64,000 nucleotides of DNA from Klebsiella grimontii (GTDB lineage: Bacteria > Pseudomonadota > Gammaproteobacteria > Enterobacterales > Enterobacteriaceae). Under the pieces are notes generated by a model, which did not search any database, was not told the origin of the DNA, and worked only from the letters and a program-made list of their open reading frames with translations. The stretch lies in assembly GCF_900200035.1 (NCBI RefSeq), contig NZ_FZTC01000012.1, positions 211,090 through 275,089 on the forward strand. The letters run 5' to 3'. A program made the translations under genes and the position numbers. Below are positions 1 to 9,553 of this stretch, in pieces (the first letter of the stretch is position 1; every line of letters begins with the position of its first letter).

Positions 1-79
1 GTTTTCTATTACAATTTTCAGAGAGCAACAATTTACCAACTTATGTTCTACAATTCCTTTTTATTAAAGAACTTATAAC
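1..79 (-). promoter_or_regulatory. probable CRISPR leader, cut by window edge
   Basis: This AT-rich, gene-free stretch lies immediately downstream of cas2. In type I-E loci of enterics the leader and repeat-spacer array follow cas2 directly. No copy of the type I-E repeat is visible in the 79 bases, so the array, if present, begins outside the window. The call rests on position and base composition only. Confidence 0.45.
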
Positions 80-1289
<1,210 letters not shown>

Positions 1290-1293
<4 letters not shown>

Positions 1294-1940
1294 TCGTCAT
1301 CTCCGGGTTTAATCAACATTAACCCACAGCCAAACGCCCGGCTTTTCCCGTATCCCTGAATCAAACGTTGCAGGAATAACGTGGGTTCGTTAACCACCAG
1401 CACGCCGGAGTAATCCACGCTACTGAACTGGATCATCTGGCGCGATTTCACCCGCACAACCTGCTGTTGCCGATAGGCATCAACATTCACTTCACGCAGT
1501 GAAAACCCATTTTGCTCCCCCTGACGCGCCAGCCAGCCCTGCGCCGCCTGCTGCTGATGCAGCCACATATCCGGGCCATTAACCTGCCCCCTTACCTGGC
1601 GCTTCGCCTCCATCAATAGATCGTGACGTTTACCGCCTTTACAAATCGTTGGGTTAGCACGCAGGCTAAAACACAGGGTCTGTCCTGCGATCAACGTTGG
1701 TGCAAATGGTCGATACTGAATATCAAAAATCTCACTTTCAGCGGGAGGCTCAAGGGAAAGAACAAAGAAACGAAACGCCCCCTGAAGCTCCTCCCGGCGA
1801 TAAAGAAACTGCCGCTCCGGCCCTTCTGGAAATAACTCCCAGAGCCACTGGTGCATCGCATATTCACCGCGATCCACCAGTTGTAATAGCTGTGATGGTA
1901 ATAGCTGGCTGGTATGCAGCGTTATTTTTGCAAGGTACAC
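1290..1940 (-). CDS. cas6e: crRNA-processing endoribonuclease Cas6e
   Basis: Cas6e (CasE/Cse3) cuts the pre-crRNA in each repeat and stays bound to the 3' hairpin as part of Cascade. The 216-residue protein starts MYLAKI like E. coli CasE. It has a His at residue 30 in MHQWLWELF, which matches the catalytic His20 of the E. coli LHQGLWHLF motif, and a glycine-rich loop GYGKSRAFGCGL at about 196-207 near the C terminus. It is longer than the 199-residue E. coli protein and only distantly similar in between. Its start lies inside the end of cas5e (19-base overlap) and its end overlaps cas1, typical of this operon. Confidence 0.95.
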
Positions 1941-2668
1941 GGTTCCTCCTTGATGAGCAGCGGCCCTTGATTAACGGTACGCTCGCCAAACGTCCAGTGC
2001 TTGCGGCTCATCGGGCTGTCACGACGACGTAAGACTTTATTAGCATTCAGACCGACATGCTCGCCTTCCCACCAGCACTCAGGTTGCAGTTCTGCTAGTC
2101 GGATATTTATCTTGTTGAACTTCTCCCGATACTGTCGATACGCCTCGTTCAACACATCCGGTGCGGCACCCTCCAGCAACAACGGCGCAAGTGGCAAAGC
2201 CAGCGGGTGACTTTTTCGCCCCAGATACAGAGGAAAAACAGGGTGCTGTAATGCATCCCGCAGTTGTTCCAGCGAATAAGGCGCATCCGTCGTTTGCGTA
2301 AGCGCCACCATCCACCAGGCATCAGTGTAATAGTCCCGCCGCGAGATCAGCGCGCTGAGCAGTTCTGGATCGCTCAACTCTTCACGACGACAGAAATAAC
2401 GGGCTTTACGCACTTCTTTCGGCATCTGGACCGTGTGATAGTCTCGCGCCCAGCGCGGTTCCTGACTGGCGCACAGCAGAAAAGAGTAATGCTGATTGAA
2501 CGCGTTCAAGCGAGCTTCTTCATCGCGCCGGATACCCAGTGCTGCTGCCAGGAAACCTAGCAGTGCCGAACGCGAGGGTAGCTCGTGGCTATGGCGCACT
2601 TCGCCGGGCGCATCAACGCCCCAGGAGGCCATCGGCCCATGTAGCTGAAAAACCAAATATTGGCTCAT
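1922..2668 (-). CDS. cas5: Cascade subunit Cas5e
   Basis: Cas5e (CasD) caps the 5' handle of the crRNA and joins the Cas7 backbone to Cse1. The 248-residue protein begins with the family signature YLVFQLHGPMASWG, followed by the HSHELPSRSALLGFLAAALGI stretch (about 27-47), a conserved Cas5 N-terminal ferredoxin-like region. It lies between cas7 (nine-base gap upstream) and cas6e (overlap downstream) in the usual order. Length is somewhat above the E. coli 224 residues, mostly from the C-terminal half. Nothing suggests inactivation. Confidence 0.95.
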   Translation of the reverse strand: MSQYLVFQLHGPMASWGVDAPGEVRHSHELPSRSALLGFLAAALGIRRDEEARLNAFNQHYSFLLCASQEPRWARDYHTVQMPKEVRKARYFCRREELSDPELLSALISRRDYYTDAWWMVALTQTTDAPYSLEQLRDALQHPVFPLYLGRKSHPLALPLAPLLLEGAAPDVLNEAYRQYREKFNKINIRLAELQPECWWEGEHVGLNANKVLRRRDSPMSRKHWTFGERTVNQGPLLIKEEPCTLQK

Positions 2669-2677
2669 AGCCGCCCC

Positions 2678-3736
2678 TTACGCGCAGATAAAGTCCAGTA
2701 CGTCTTTGATACTTCCCTTCTTTTTCATAACGTCAAAATCGACACATGATGTCTGCTGTTCGTAAACGGTATTCATATTTTCACGCAGTTCAGTAATGCG
2801 TTTTACCGCAGCATCCAGCTGATTGGTGCCGTTGATCGGATTGTAAAATGCCGCGGCCAGCGAACGCGGTTGATCGGTGCCTTTTTCCGCCAGCGCCCAG
2901 GACGCATAGGCGCGGCTGGCGAAGCTGTTTTGCTTACCGGTTGGCGAGACTTTCAGCGCTGCCTCAGTAAAGGCACGTAGCGTTTTGTTCACCAGTTCCT
3001 CATTACCGTTCAGATTTTTCACCAGCAGATCTTTGTCGATGCAGATATAGGTATAAAACAGCGCCGAGCCAAATCCGGCTTCACCGAGGTGTCCGGCACC
3101 GGCATCCTCTAGCGAAGTCTTCCGGAGATCATCAACAGCGGTAAAGAAGTCATCTTCCACAATCGTTTCACTAACGCCGAAGGCGTGCGCAACCTGGCAG
3201 GCAGCTTCAACATTGAATTCCGGTTTATTGGCCAGCATGCGGCCAAACATGGCAATATCGACAGCCATACGATCGTGACGCAATAAATCCAGCTCGTCTT
3301 CGTTTGGCGCACGCTTTACTTCCGCCAGACGGTGCGTCAGGGCCATGACCGCATCAAACTCAGCCGGACTGATATGCACCAGTTGTTCGGTCTCGGTGTT
3401 GGTCAGCGGATCTTTTGCTTTTTTATCTGCTTTTGCCTTACCTAAGTAATCCGCAATTTTTGCCGCCCACTCGATGGTCTTTTTGTCATCAATACCTTTT
3501 TCAATAAGGATCTTCGCCGCTTCACGAGCAATACGTCCGCTACGGATACCGATATTTCCGGACAGCGCCTGTTCAAAAAGTTCGGAGGTCCGCCATGCGC
3601 GCTTCAGGCTTTGCGAAGAAACGCGCAGACGCGTCGCACCGCCAAGCACCACAGTTTTCGGTGAACCGGTGTCGTCGCGGTTCAGGTTGGCGGCTGGATA
3701 AGCGGTGAGTAAATGCAGCTGAATAAATGTGGTCAT
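2678..3736 (-). CDS. cas7: Cascade backbone subunit Cas7e (CasC)
   Basis: Cas7e polymerises along the crRNA, six copies per Cascade, and forms the helical backbone that displays the spacer. The 352-residue protein begins TFIQLHLLTAYPAANLNRDDTGSPKT and continues with the RVSSQSLKRAWRTS motif (about 38-51), both diagnostic of the I-E Cas7 family. A GAGHLGEAGFGSALFY segment lies in the centre. Length is close to the 363 residues of E. coli CasC. It follows cse2 after a 14-base gap. Confidence 0.96.
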   Translation of the reverse strand: MTTFIQLHLLTAYPAANLNRDDTGSPKTVVLGGATRLRVSSQSLKRAWRTSELFEQALSGNIGIRSGRIAREAAKILIEKGIDDKKTIEWAAKIADYLGKAKADKKAKDPLTNTETEQLVHISPAEFDAVMALTHRLAEVKRAPNEDELDLLRHDRMAVDIAMFGRMLANKPEFNVEAACQVAHAFGVSETIVEDDFFTAVDDLRKTSLEDAGAGHLGEAGFGSALFYTYICIDKDLLVKNLNGNEELVNKTLRAFTEAALKVSPTGKQNSFASRAYASWALAEKGTDQPRSLAAAFYNPINGTNQLDAAVKRITELRENMNTVYEQQTSCVDFDVMKKKGSIKDVLDFICA

Positions 3737-3750
3737 CTGATAGTCCCTTA

Positions 3751-4302
3751 CTAATCGTCGTTGTTAGCTTCACCGGCCTGGTAATATTCCAGCGCCCAGC
3801 GGATACGGATAAATTCAGTCGGCCGCTGCTGGCGGCGGGTATGATTAAGCAGTTCGTCGTATTCACGACACCAGTGGAAGACATCGTCCGCCAGTGAGGG
3901 AAAGTTCACCGCGCCGTTAAGCAGCCGAACGGCACGGAGTAGCTGACGTAGTAGCTCATCAGGCGTTTTTACCGCAGACAGCCGGGAAAAACGCAGTTCG
4001 GACATGACCTGGTTATTGCCCGTCGTCTGGCCTAGCTGCGTGGCAAATTTCTGCCGTTCATCGATAGATTTAACGTGTGCGGCCAGCGACGCGGTTATCG
4101 CCAGCGCGGTAAAACGCCACTGTTGCCCTTCGACTTTCCATAACGTGTGAGTCTGCATCAGCAATGAACGAAATCCTTCCGACAGGCAGGCTTCATTGAC
4201 CGTTTTGCTGCGCCGCAGGCTGGCACGCAGGCCGCGTTTTTCCTGTAAATCTTTGTGCCATCTGCGCAGCGTGGCCCTATGGTCGTCCTTCACAATACTC
4301 AT
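3751..4302 (-). CDS. cse2: Cascade small subunit Cse2 (CasB)
   Basis: Cse2 is present as a dimer in Cascade and stabilises the displaced DNA strand of the R-loop. The 183-residue protein is all-helical in character, with basic residues near the N terminus (RATLRRWHKDLQEKRGLRASLRRS) and the family motif FIRIRWALEYY near the C terminus. Cse2 proteins diverge quickly, so the call rests partly on position between cse1 and cas7 and on length (E. coli CasB is 160 residues). It overlaps the cse1 stop by four bases. Confidence 0.92.
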   Translation of the reverse strand: MSIVKDDHRATLRRWHKDLQEKRGLRASLRRSKTVNEACLSEGFRSLLMQTHTLWKVEGQQWRFTALAITASLAAHVKSIDERQKFATQLGQTTGNNQVMSELRFSRLSAVKTPDELLRQLLRAVRLLNGAVNFPSLADDVFHWCREYDELLNHTRRQQRPTEFIRIRWALEYYQAGEANNDD

Positions 4303-5858
4303 TCAGCAGCCTCCTGCTTTTTCGCTTTGGCGGCTTTCGCGCTCTGCTTCTCCGCCGATTTGGTGAAATATTTTTTACGCGCCAGCATGATGCGTTTGAG
4401 ATCGACGCCCTCATAAGGGTTGGTAAAAACATGGTCATCAAAGTAGCTGCGGGTAAACAGCCAGATATTCGTTTGCCACCGGTTCAGCCTTTCGTCTGCG
4501 TTCAGGCCGTTTTCAAGATCGCGAATAAGCTCAAGAAAGCGTTCCTGCGACAGATGCCAGAAGTCGATATCAATAAAGCTGAAGTCGCCGCGCGCGCCCT
4601 TGGCATCGGAATACCAGGCCTCTTTTAACGCGCTGCGCAGCAGGCTAAGGTTGCGCGATGCCGTTAGTGCCGCCGTGCGTAGTTCGGGGATAATATTTTC
4701 GGTTAATAGCAATGGGAAGTGATGTTCATACCAGCAGCGGGCTTTCATCTTTTCGAAATCGTAACCAAAACCCCACAGCCCAATCTTTACATCCTTCAGG
4801 CTACGCGCACCGGTTGTTTTGACGATCAGCGCCGGATATTCGGTGTTATTTTCCGAATCCTCTTCTTGATTCAACCCCAGCCAGTCGCGCCAGATAAGCC
4901 CGCCGGGCGGCGGTTTGACTGAAATGAAGCCACTACCCTCTTTACGGGGAAGACGGTAGGGTGTTAACGGGTGTCTCCAACCCACATAATTAACACCGTA
5001 GTTCTTCATGATCATCCAGCTAAGTAATTCATCGCTTTGCGTTTCACAGAGATCGCAGCGACCTGAATGGGTAGTATTAAAATCGAGGCGAATACGCCGC
5101 GGCATTCCCCAATAGGCTTGGAGAACATTCACTTGTTCTGGCGTCGTGTTTACACCTGTTGAAGGTTCACTAGAACGAGTGTTGGTCAGCCAAGGAAAAA
5201 TAGCACCGTCATAATGGGCGGGCAGATACATCCCAGCAGTATCCTGTGGCATAACGTTCACCCATAATTTCCGCCACAGAGATGTTTGCCGGTTCTCCTG
5301 ATACTCCAGTAACTCGATCAACGTAGTCATAGGACCACCGTCACGCAATCCAGTGCGATGTCCTTGGCCACCTGATGGAGCATTAAGCTGTAACGAGAAT
5401 AACGCCAGCGCCGCGCAGTGCGGACAAAATCGCTCCGTGATGCCGCGCTTAACAAAGTGGTCTTTATTAAGTTTAATGGTTTGTGCGCCTGGGGTTTCCG
5501 GCAACAATGACGCAATAGAGACTTTTTCTCCGGTTAATGCTTCGAAATCCTGCATAAAAGAGGGCGTATCAGCGCCAAACTGGAACGCAGGCTCCAGCGG
5601 TTCCAGCGCTCGCTGAAGCACATCTGCGCTTAGCCCTTCGAACCAGACATCTTCCCAGCGAGAATGATTTTTCGGCGCCATGCTGCACTGCAATAAACCC
5701 AGCAGAAATTGCCAGGCCGCGCCCTGTAAATCCGCCCGCGCGGCGGCGATATCCACCACGTTTTCATCCGCCAGATTAACCGGCGCCAGCTTGCCCGTAG
5801 AACCGTCTTTTAAACGTACGGGGAGCCAGGGGGTAGTCAAAAGTGAGAAACTATCCAT
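4299..5858 (-). CDS. cse1: Cascade large subunit Cse1 (CasA)
   Basis: Cse1 recognises the PAM, helps open the target and recruits Cas3. The 519-residue protein starts with the typical FSLLTTPWLPVRLKDG block. It has two Cys pairs for the zinc site (CPHC at 145-148 and CDLC at 268-271) and the GHRTGLRDGGPMTTL segment (about 166-180) found in this family. The C terminus ends in a Lys/Ala-rich tail. It lies only 11 bases after cas3, unlike E. coli K-12, where a separate regulated promoter region divides cas3 from casA. Confidence 0.96.
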   Translation of the reverse strand: MDSFSLLTTPWLPVRLKDGSTGKLAPVNLADENVVDIAAARADLQGAAWQFLLGLLQCSMAPKNHSRWEDVWFEGLSADVLQRALEPLEPAFQFGADTPSFMQDFEALTGEKVSIASLLPETPGAQTIKLNKDHFVKRGITERFCPHCAALALFSLQLNAPSGGQGHRTGLRDGGPMTTLIELLEYQENRQTSLWRKLWVNVMPQDTAGMYLPAHYDGAIFPWLTNTRSSEPSTGVNTTPEQVNVLQAYWGMPRRIRLDFNTTHSGRCDLCETQSDELLSWMIMKNYGVNYVGWRHPLTPYRLPRKEGSGFISVKPPPGGLIWRDWLGLNQEEDSENNTEYPALIVKTTGARSLKDVKIGLWGFGYDFEKMKARCWYEHHFPLLLTENIIPELRTAALTASRNLSLLRSALKEAWYSDAKGARGDFSFIDIDFWHLSQERFLELIRDLENGLNADERLNRWQTNIWLFTRSYFDDHVFTNPYEGVDLKRIMLARKKYFTKSAEKQSAKAAKAKKQEAAE

Positions 5859-5869
5859 GCGAGTATCTG

Positions 5870-8530
5870 CTATACCTCCATCTTTCCAATCAACCCTTCA
5901 TGCGCTGAATAGCCGCACGTTTCCAGATCCGATACTACAATTACTAAGGCAAACTCCTGATTCTGATGCTGCTCCGCGCACCACTGCTGGAGTCGCTTAC
6001 CGTCAAGCAGAACGAAATCTCCACGGTGCTTATCCCACCAGCCCTGACGTACCCGCAGCGCACTCATTTCCCAGGCGTGCTCTCCTGGGGCATAAGGCAT
6101 AACTGCTCCATCGACAATTTTCGCCAACCACAATGAAACCGACTCTTCGGCCAGACGCGTCGAAAGTTTCTCTGGCAGATAATCACTGCATTCAGGGCTG
6201 TAGCCCGGCGCAAAGTTGATAATGTTTTGCTTAGCAAATGCCCGGTCACAGTAGAATTTCCCCTCCTGCAACTGCTCCGTCTTCACGAACCCCGGTGGCA
6301 TATCAACTTCTTCGCCATAGACAGACTCAATCAGCAATCGGGCTGACTGCGGCATTCGAATTTCCCCTTGTTCGCGCAGCACACGCTGGGTTAGCCACAG
6401 GCGCCCATGATCGGGGTAGACGTAGGCGCTGTTGCGCATAGCGTTTGAGAACCAATCCTCTTGCGGTTCGTCATCCCATTCTGGGGCGAAGATCAGCAGC
6501 TCTGGCGGGTTACGTTCGTCTCTTCCAGAAGCTTTCAATAAGCCATTACGATCGCGGATATGGCGCTGTAAACGACCGGCTCGCTGAATCAACAAATCCA
6601 CTGGCGCTAAATCAGAGATCATTTCATCGACATCGATATCCAGACTTTGCTCAATGACCTGTGTGGCAATCAGAACCTGTCCGCAACGCTTCGCAACACC
6701 TTGTTTACCAAACTGCGCCAGCGCCCGGTTTTCAATGCGCTGACGATCGTAAAAGGCGAAACGGCTATGGAATAACAAGAGGCTTTCGGAAGGTACAACG
6801 CCTCGGGTTAGAAGCTGGCGATAAATACGAATTGCGTCATCAACGGAGTTGCGTATCCATGCAATACATTTTCCCTGGCCTATCGCTTGCTCAATGCGTT
6901 CAAGACACTCCTGTTCGCCGTGCGTCCAGTTAACTTTGACGCTGCGCTCAACTTCTTTACGGGTCTCCACATATTGAGAAACCACCTTCGAACCGGTCAC
7001 CTGCGTGAGCCAGGGATAATCGTCATGGCCTAATAACGGTGCTTCTACCCGCCCCTGTGCGCCCTTAGCAAAAGCAGCAACCAGCCTGTCCCGTTGCTGC
7101 TGTGATAGCGTGGCGGAAAGCAGAATCGTGGTATTGCCATCGCTTGCCTGCTTCTCAACCAGGCACTCAAGGATCCGCGACATGTAGCTGTCATAGGCGT
7201 GAATTTCATCCGCCAACAGAATTTTATGGCTCAGCCCCAGCATCCGTAAATTACTGTGTTTAAACGGCATCACCGCCATCATTGCCTGATCAAGCGTACC
7301 AACGCCCACTTCAGCTAACAGCGCTTTTTTATTACTGTCGGCAAACCAGGCGGCACCCCCCTGGCTGGAAGGCAGAAGATCGTCAGGCTCTTCTGAACCT
7401 GATAAATCTCCCGACCAGAGAGACTGCGTGAAACGATCCATTAATCCACGCGCGCTATGAGCCAGGACAAGACTTGGCCGAGAACCCGGTTGATACAGCG
7501 CCAGCCAGCTCTCCAACATACGATCGAACATGGCATTCGCCGTCGCCATCGTCGGCAGACCAAAATAGAGCCCCTGCGCCTTTCCAGTAGCCATCAGACG
7601 ATGCGTCAAAATCAACGCGGCCTCCGTTTTTCCAGCGCCAGTCACATCTTCAAGAATAAATAATTGTGGACCTTCTTTATCAATATCCAGTTCAAGCGCT
7701 TTTTTCTGCAAAGGTGTTGGCTGTTGAATAAAAGGGAATAACGCTTTTATTCCGGAAAAAGGGGCAACGCCAGAGGAAGGAGGGAAAACGGTTATAGCTA
7801 CTTTCGCTTTAACCAGCGCATGCTGCTGCCAGTATTCCTCGACGCCCATTGGTTTAGCGATTCGAGGGAAATACCGGATTGAAGAACCGACCCAGTCAGC
7901 CAGTACTATCGCAGCGGAAATAAACCATGAGAGATGTTTAAAAAGCGCAATACCGTCATCATCATCCCAAAAATCAGGAACCTCAATCAGTGGAAATAAT
8001 GATTTAACCCTGATAAGAAAATCACGAGCCGCTTCTTTATCCTGCTGACGAAAATTTTTTAGTTCTGTTACTGAAGAAGGCGGTCGACCATGATGGCCTG
8101 TCGTAAGGGGCATCCAAAGCGCAATGGCGCGCTTTAACTTACGGGCAGAAAGAGAGGATTCAGGAAAAAGTTCAGAGCACTCGCTTAAAAAAGCATTCCA
8201 GAGCCAATATCCCAGAGTCGCATGCGGGATGGCTTCATAATGTTTTATATATTCGTCCTGCGCATTTAACTCTTCATGACGATAAAGCTGCTGAAAAGAG
8301 TGGGCAAACTTTCCAATATCATGCCAGCATAATAGCCATGCAAAAAATTGTGCCGCCTGTTCTCTATGATGAAGCCCCAGTTTATTAAGATAATCATTAA
8401 TACTATGGATATTATCCTGCACCATCCAATAACCTACAGCGGCAACATCCAGAGAATGCCAACATAGCAAGTGATAATCATCACCGCCATCATCATCTCC
8501 GCGCAGGGATTTCCCCCAATAATTGAACAT
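5870..8530 (-). CDS. cas3: CRISPR-associated nuclease-helicase Cas3
   Basis: Cas3 is recruited by target-bound Cascade and unwinds and degrades the invading DNA. The 886-residue protein has the N-terminal HD nuclease domain (His25, His70-Asp71 in CWHDIGKFAH, HH at 146-147, Asp212). A superfamily 2 helicase follows: Walker A TGAGKT at 297-302, DEIH box at 441-444, motif III SAT at 472-474, and the late LIATQVIEQSLDIDVD and QRAGRLQRH motifs. All key residues are in place, so interference should be functional. It is the first gene of the cas operon, downstream of an AT-rich regulatory region. Confidence 0.97.
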   Translation of the reverse strand: MFNYWGKSLRGDDDGGDDYHLLCWHSLDVAAVGYWMVQDNIHSINDYLNKLGLHHREQAAQFFAWLLCWHDIGKFAHSFQQLYRHEELNAQDEYIKHYEAIPHATLGYWLWNAFLSECSELFPESSLSARKLKRAIALWMPLTTGHHGRPPSSVTELKNFRQQDKEAARDFLIRVKSLFPLIEVPDFWDDDDGIALFKHLSWFISAAIVLADWVGSSIRYFPRIAKPMGVEEYWQQHALVKAKVAITVFPPSSGVAPFSGIKALFPFIQQPTPLQKKALELDIDKEGPQLFILEDVTGAGKTEAALILTHRLMATGKAQGLYFGLPTMATANAMFDRMLESWLALYQPGSRPSLVLAHSARGLMDRFTQSLWSGDLSGSEEPDDLLPSSQGGAAWFADSNKKALLAEVGVGTLDQAMMAVMPFKHSNLRMLGLSHKILLADEIHAYDSYMSRILECLVEKQASDGNTTILLSATLSQQQRDRLVAAFAKGAQGRVEAPLLGHDDYPWLTQVTGSKVVSQYVETRKEVERSVKVNWTHGEQECLERIEQAIGQGKCIAWIRNSVDDAIRIYRQLLTRGVVPSESLLLFHSRFAFYDRQRIENRALAQFGKQGVAKRCGQVLIATQVIEQSLDIDVDEMISDLAPVDLLIQRAGRLQRHIRDRNGLLKASGRDERNPPELLIFAPEWDDEPQEDWFSNAMRNSAYVYPDHGRLWLTQRVLREQGEIRMPQSARLLIESVYGEEVDMPPGFVKTEQLQEGKFYCDRAFAKQNIINFAPGYSPECSDYLPEKLSTRLAEESVSLWLAKIVDGAVMPYAPGEHAWEMSALRVRQGWWDKHRGDFVLLDGKRLQQWCAEQHQNQEFALVIVVSDLETCGYSAHEGLIGKMEV

Positions 8531-8557
8531 TCTCTATATTATTCCATTTAGCAGGCA

Positions 8558-8586
8558 TATTTATTCAAGTATTATCACACTGCCAA
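8558..8586 (-). promoter_or_regulatory. candidate promoter of the cas operon
   Basis: On the minus strand a TTGGCA box (8586-8581) and a TAAATA box (8563-8558) are separated by 17 bases, about 28 bases before the cas3 start codon. This is a reasonable but weak sigma-70 match in AT-rich DNA, where chance matches are common. Confidence 0.35.
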
Positions 8587-8594
8587 ATAAGAGA

Positions 8595-8610
8595 TGTGAT
8601 TTACATCAAA
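8595..8610. promoter_or_regulatory. CRP-like site upstream of cas3
   Basis: TGTGATTTACATCAAA matches the CRP consensus TGTGA-N6-TCACA at nine of ten positions. It sits directly upstream of the candidate -35 box of the cas operon. CRP control of cas genes is known in some enterics, which makes the site plausible; binding is inferred. Confidence 0.4.
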
Positions 8611-8631
8611 AATATTTTATCTTTGCGATGG

Positions 8632-8651
8632 AATTGATAATAATATCAATT
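8632..8651. promoter_or_regulatory. AT-rich inverted repeat upstream of cas operon
   Basis: The perfect arms AATTGATA and TATCAATT are separated by four bases. The repeat lies in the AT-rich region between the cysH terminator and the cas promoter. It fits the T-N11-A pattern of LysR-type regulators; LeuO, which relieves H-NS silencing of cas genes in E. coli, is one candidate. Confidence 0.3.
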
Positions 8652-8690
8652 ATTAATAATTATAAAGACATCAATAATTAACAATTCAGG

Positions 8691-8713
8691 AAAAAATCCC
8701 GGCAGCGCCGGGA
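8691..8713 (-). terminator. rho-independent terminator of cysJIH
   Basis: Seven-base perfect arms TCCCGGC and GCCGGGA enclose a three-base loop. On the minus strand the stem is followed by a run of six T (A at 8691-8696). It lies just after the cysH stop and separates the cys operon from cas3. Confidence 0.9.
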
Positions 8714-8719
8714 CTCATC

Positions 8720-9454
8720 TCAACCTTCGTGCAGTCCGCACTCTCTTTTCAGGCCAAAGAAGCGCGTTTCTTCCTCCGCCATCCCCGGCTCCCATTTACG
8801 GGTGGTGTGGGTATCCCCTACCGACAAATAGCCCTGATCCCACAGCGGGTGATACTTCAGGCCGTGCTTTTGCAGATACTGATAGACGGTACGATTATCC
8901 CAGTCGATGATCGGCAGCACCTTAAACACGCCGCGCTGGATCGCCAGCACCGGTAAGTGGGCGCGGCTGCCGGACTGCTCGCGGCGCAGTCCCGCAAACC
9001 AGGTTTGCGCGTTCAGCTCCTGCAGCGCCCGGTTCATCGGCTCGACCTTGTTGATGTCATTATATTTTTCAATGCCCTCAACGCCCTGCTCCCACAGCTT
9101 ACCGTAGCGCGCCTCCTGCCATGCAGCGCTCTCCTTCGCCCGATAGACCTTCAGGTTCAGATTGAGTTTGTCCGTTAACTCGTCGATAAACTGGTAGGTT
9201 TCCGGGAACAGATAGCCGGTATCGGTCAGGATGACCGGAATATCCGGGCGCACCTGATTGACCAGATGCAGGCTCACCGCCGCCTGGATACCAAAGCTCG
9301 AAGAGAGCACGTATTCGCCCGGCAGGTTTTCCAGCGCCCACGCGACGCGCGCTTCCGCGCTCAGCTTTTCCAACTGGCTATTGGTTTCCGCCAGCTGCAA
9401 AACACGATCGACCTTCGGTAATGCGTTCAGCGCGTTTAGATCGAGTATGGACAT
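8720..9454 (-). CDS. cysH: phosphoadenosine phosphosulfate reductase
   Basis: CysH reduces PAPS to sulfite with thioredoxin, the step before sulfite reductase in sulfate assimilation. The 244-residue protein has the [15 protein letters not shown]-loop region (about 52-64), the [13 protein letters not shown] block, and the C-terminal ECGLHEG motif with catalytic Cys239. It lacks the extra Cys pairs of the iron-sulfur APS reductases, so PAPS is the expected substrate. Length equals the E. coli protein. It is the last gene of cysJIH and is followed by a terminator. Confidence 0.98.
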   Translation of the reverse strand: MSILDLNALNALPKVDRVLQLAETNSQLEKLSAEARVAWALENLPGEYVLSSSFGIQAAVSLHLVNQVRPDIPVILTDTGYLFPETYQFIDELTDKLNLNLKVYRAKESAAWQEARYGKLWEQGVEGIEKYNDINKVEPMNRALQELNAQTWFAGLRREQSGSRAHLPVLAIQRGVFKVLPIIDWDNRTVYQYLQKHGLKYHPLWDQGYLSVGDTHTTRKWEPGMAEEETRFFGLKRECGLHEG

Positions 9455-9476
9455 AAGGACCTCGTTTGTCTGTTTC

Positions 9477-9543
9477 GCCGGGCGGTACTGCGTTTGCCCG
9501 GCCTACAAAACCCACAGCCCCGGTAAGCGAAACGCCACCGGGC
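9477..9543. repeat. REP pair (BIME) between cysI and cysH
   Basis: Two imperfect palindromic units in the 99-base gap between cysI and cysH carry GCCGGGCGG...CCCGGCCTAC and a facing CCCCGGTAAGCG...CACCGGGC unit. Both resemble enterobacterial REP elements. Inside an operon such elements usually affect mRNA stability. Confidence 0.75.
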
Positions 9544-9553
9544 AGCTGGATGT

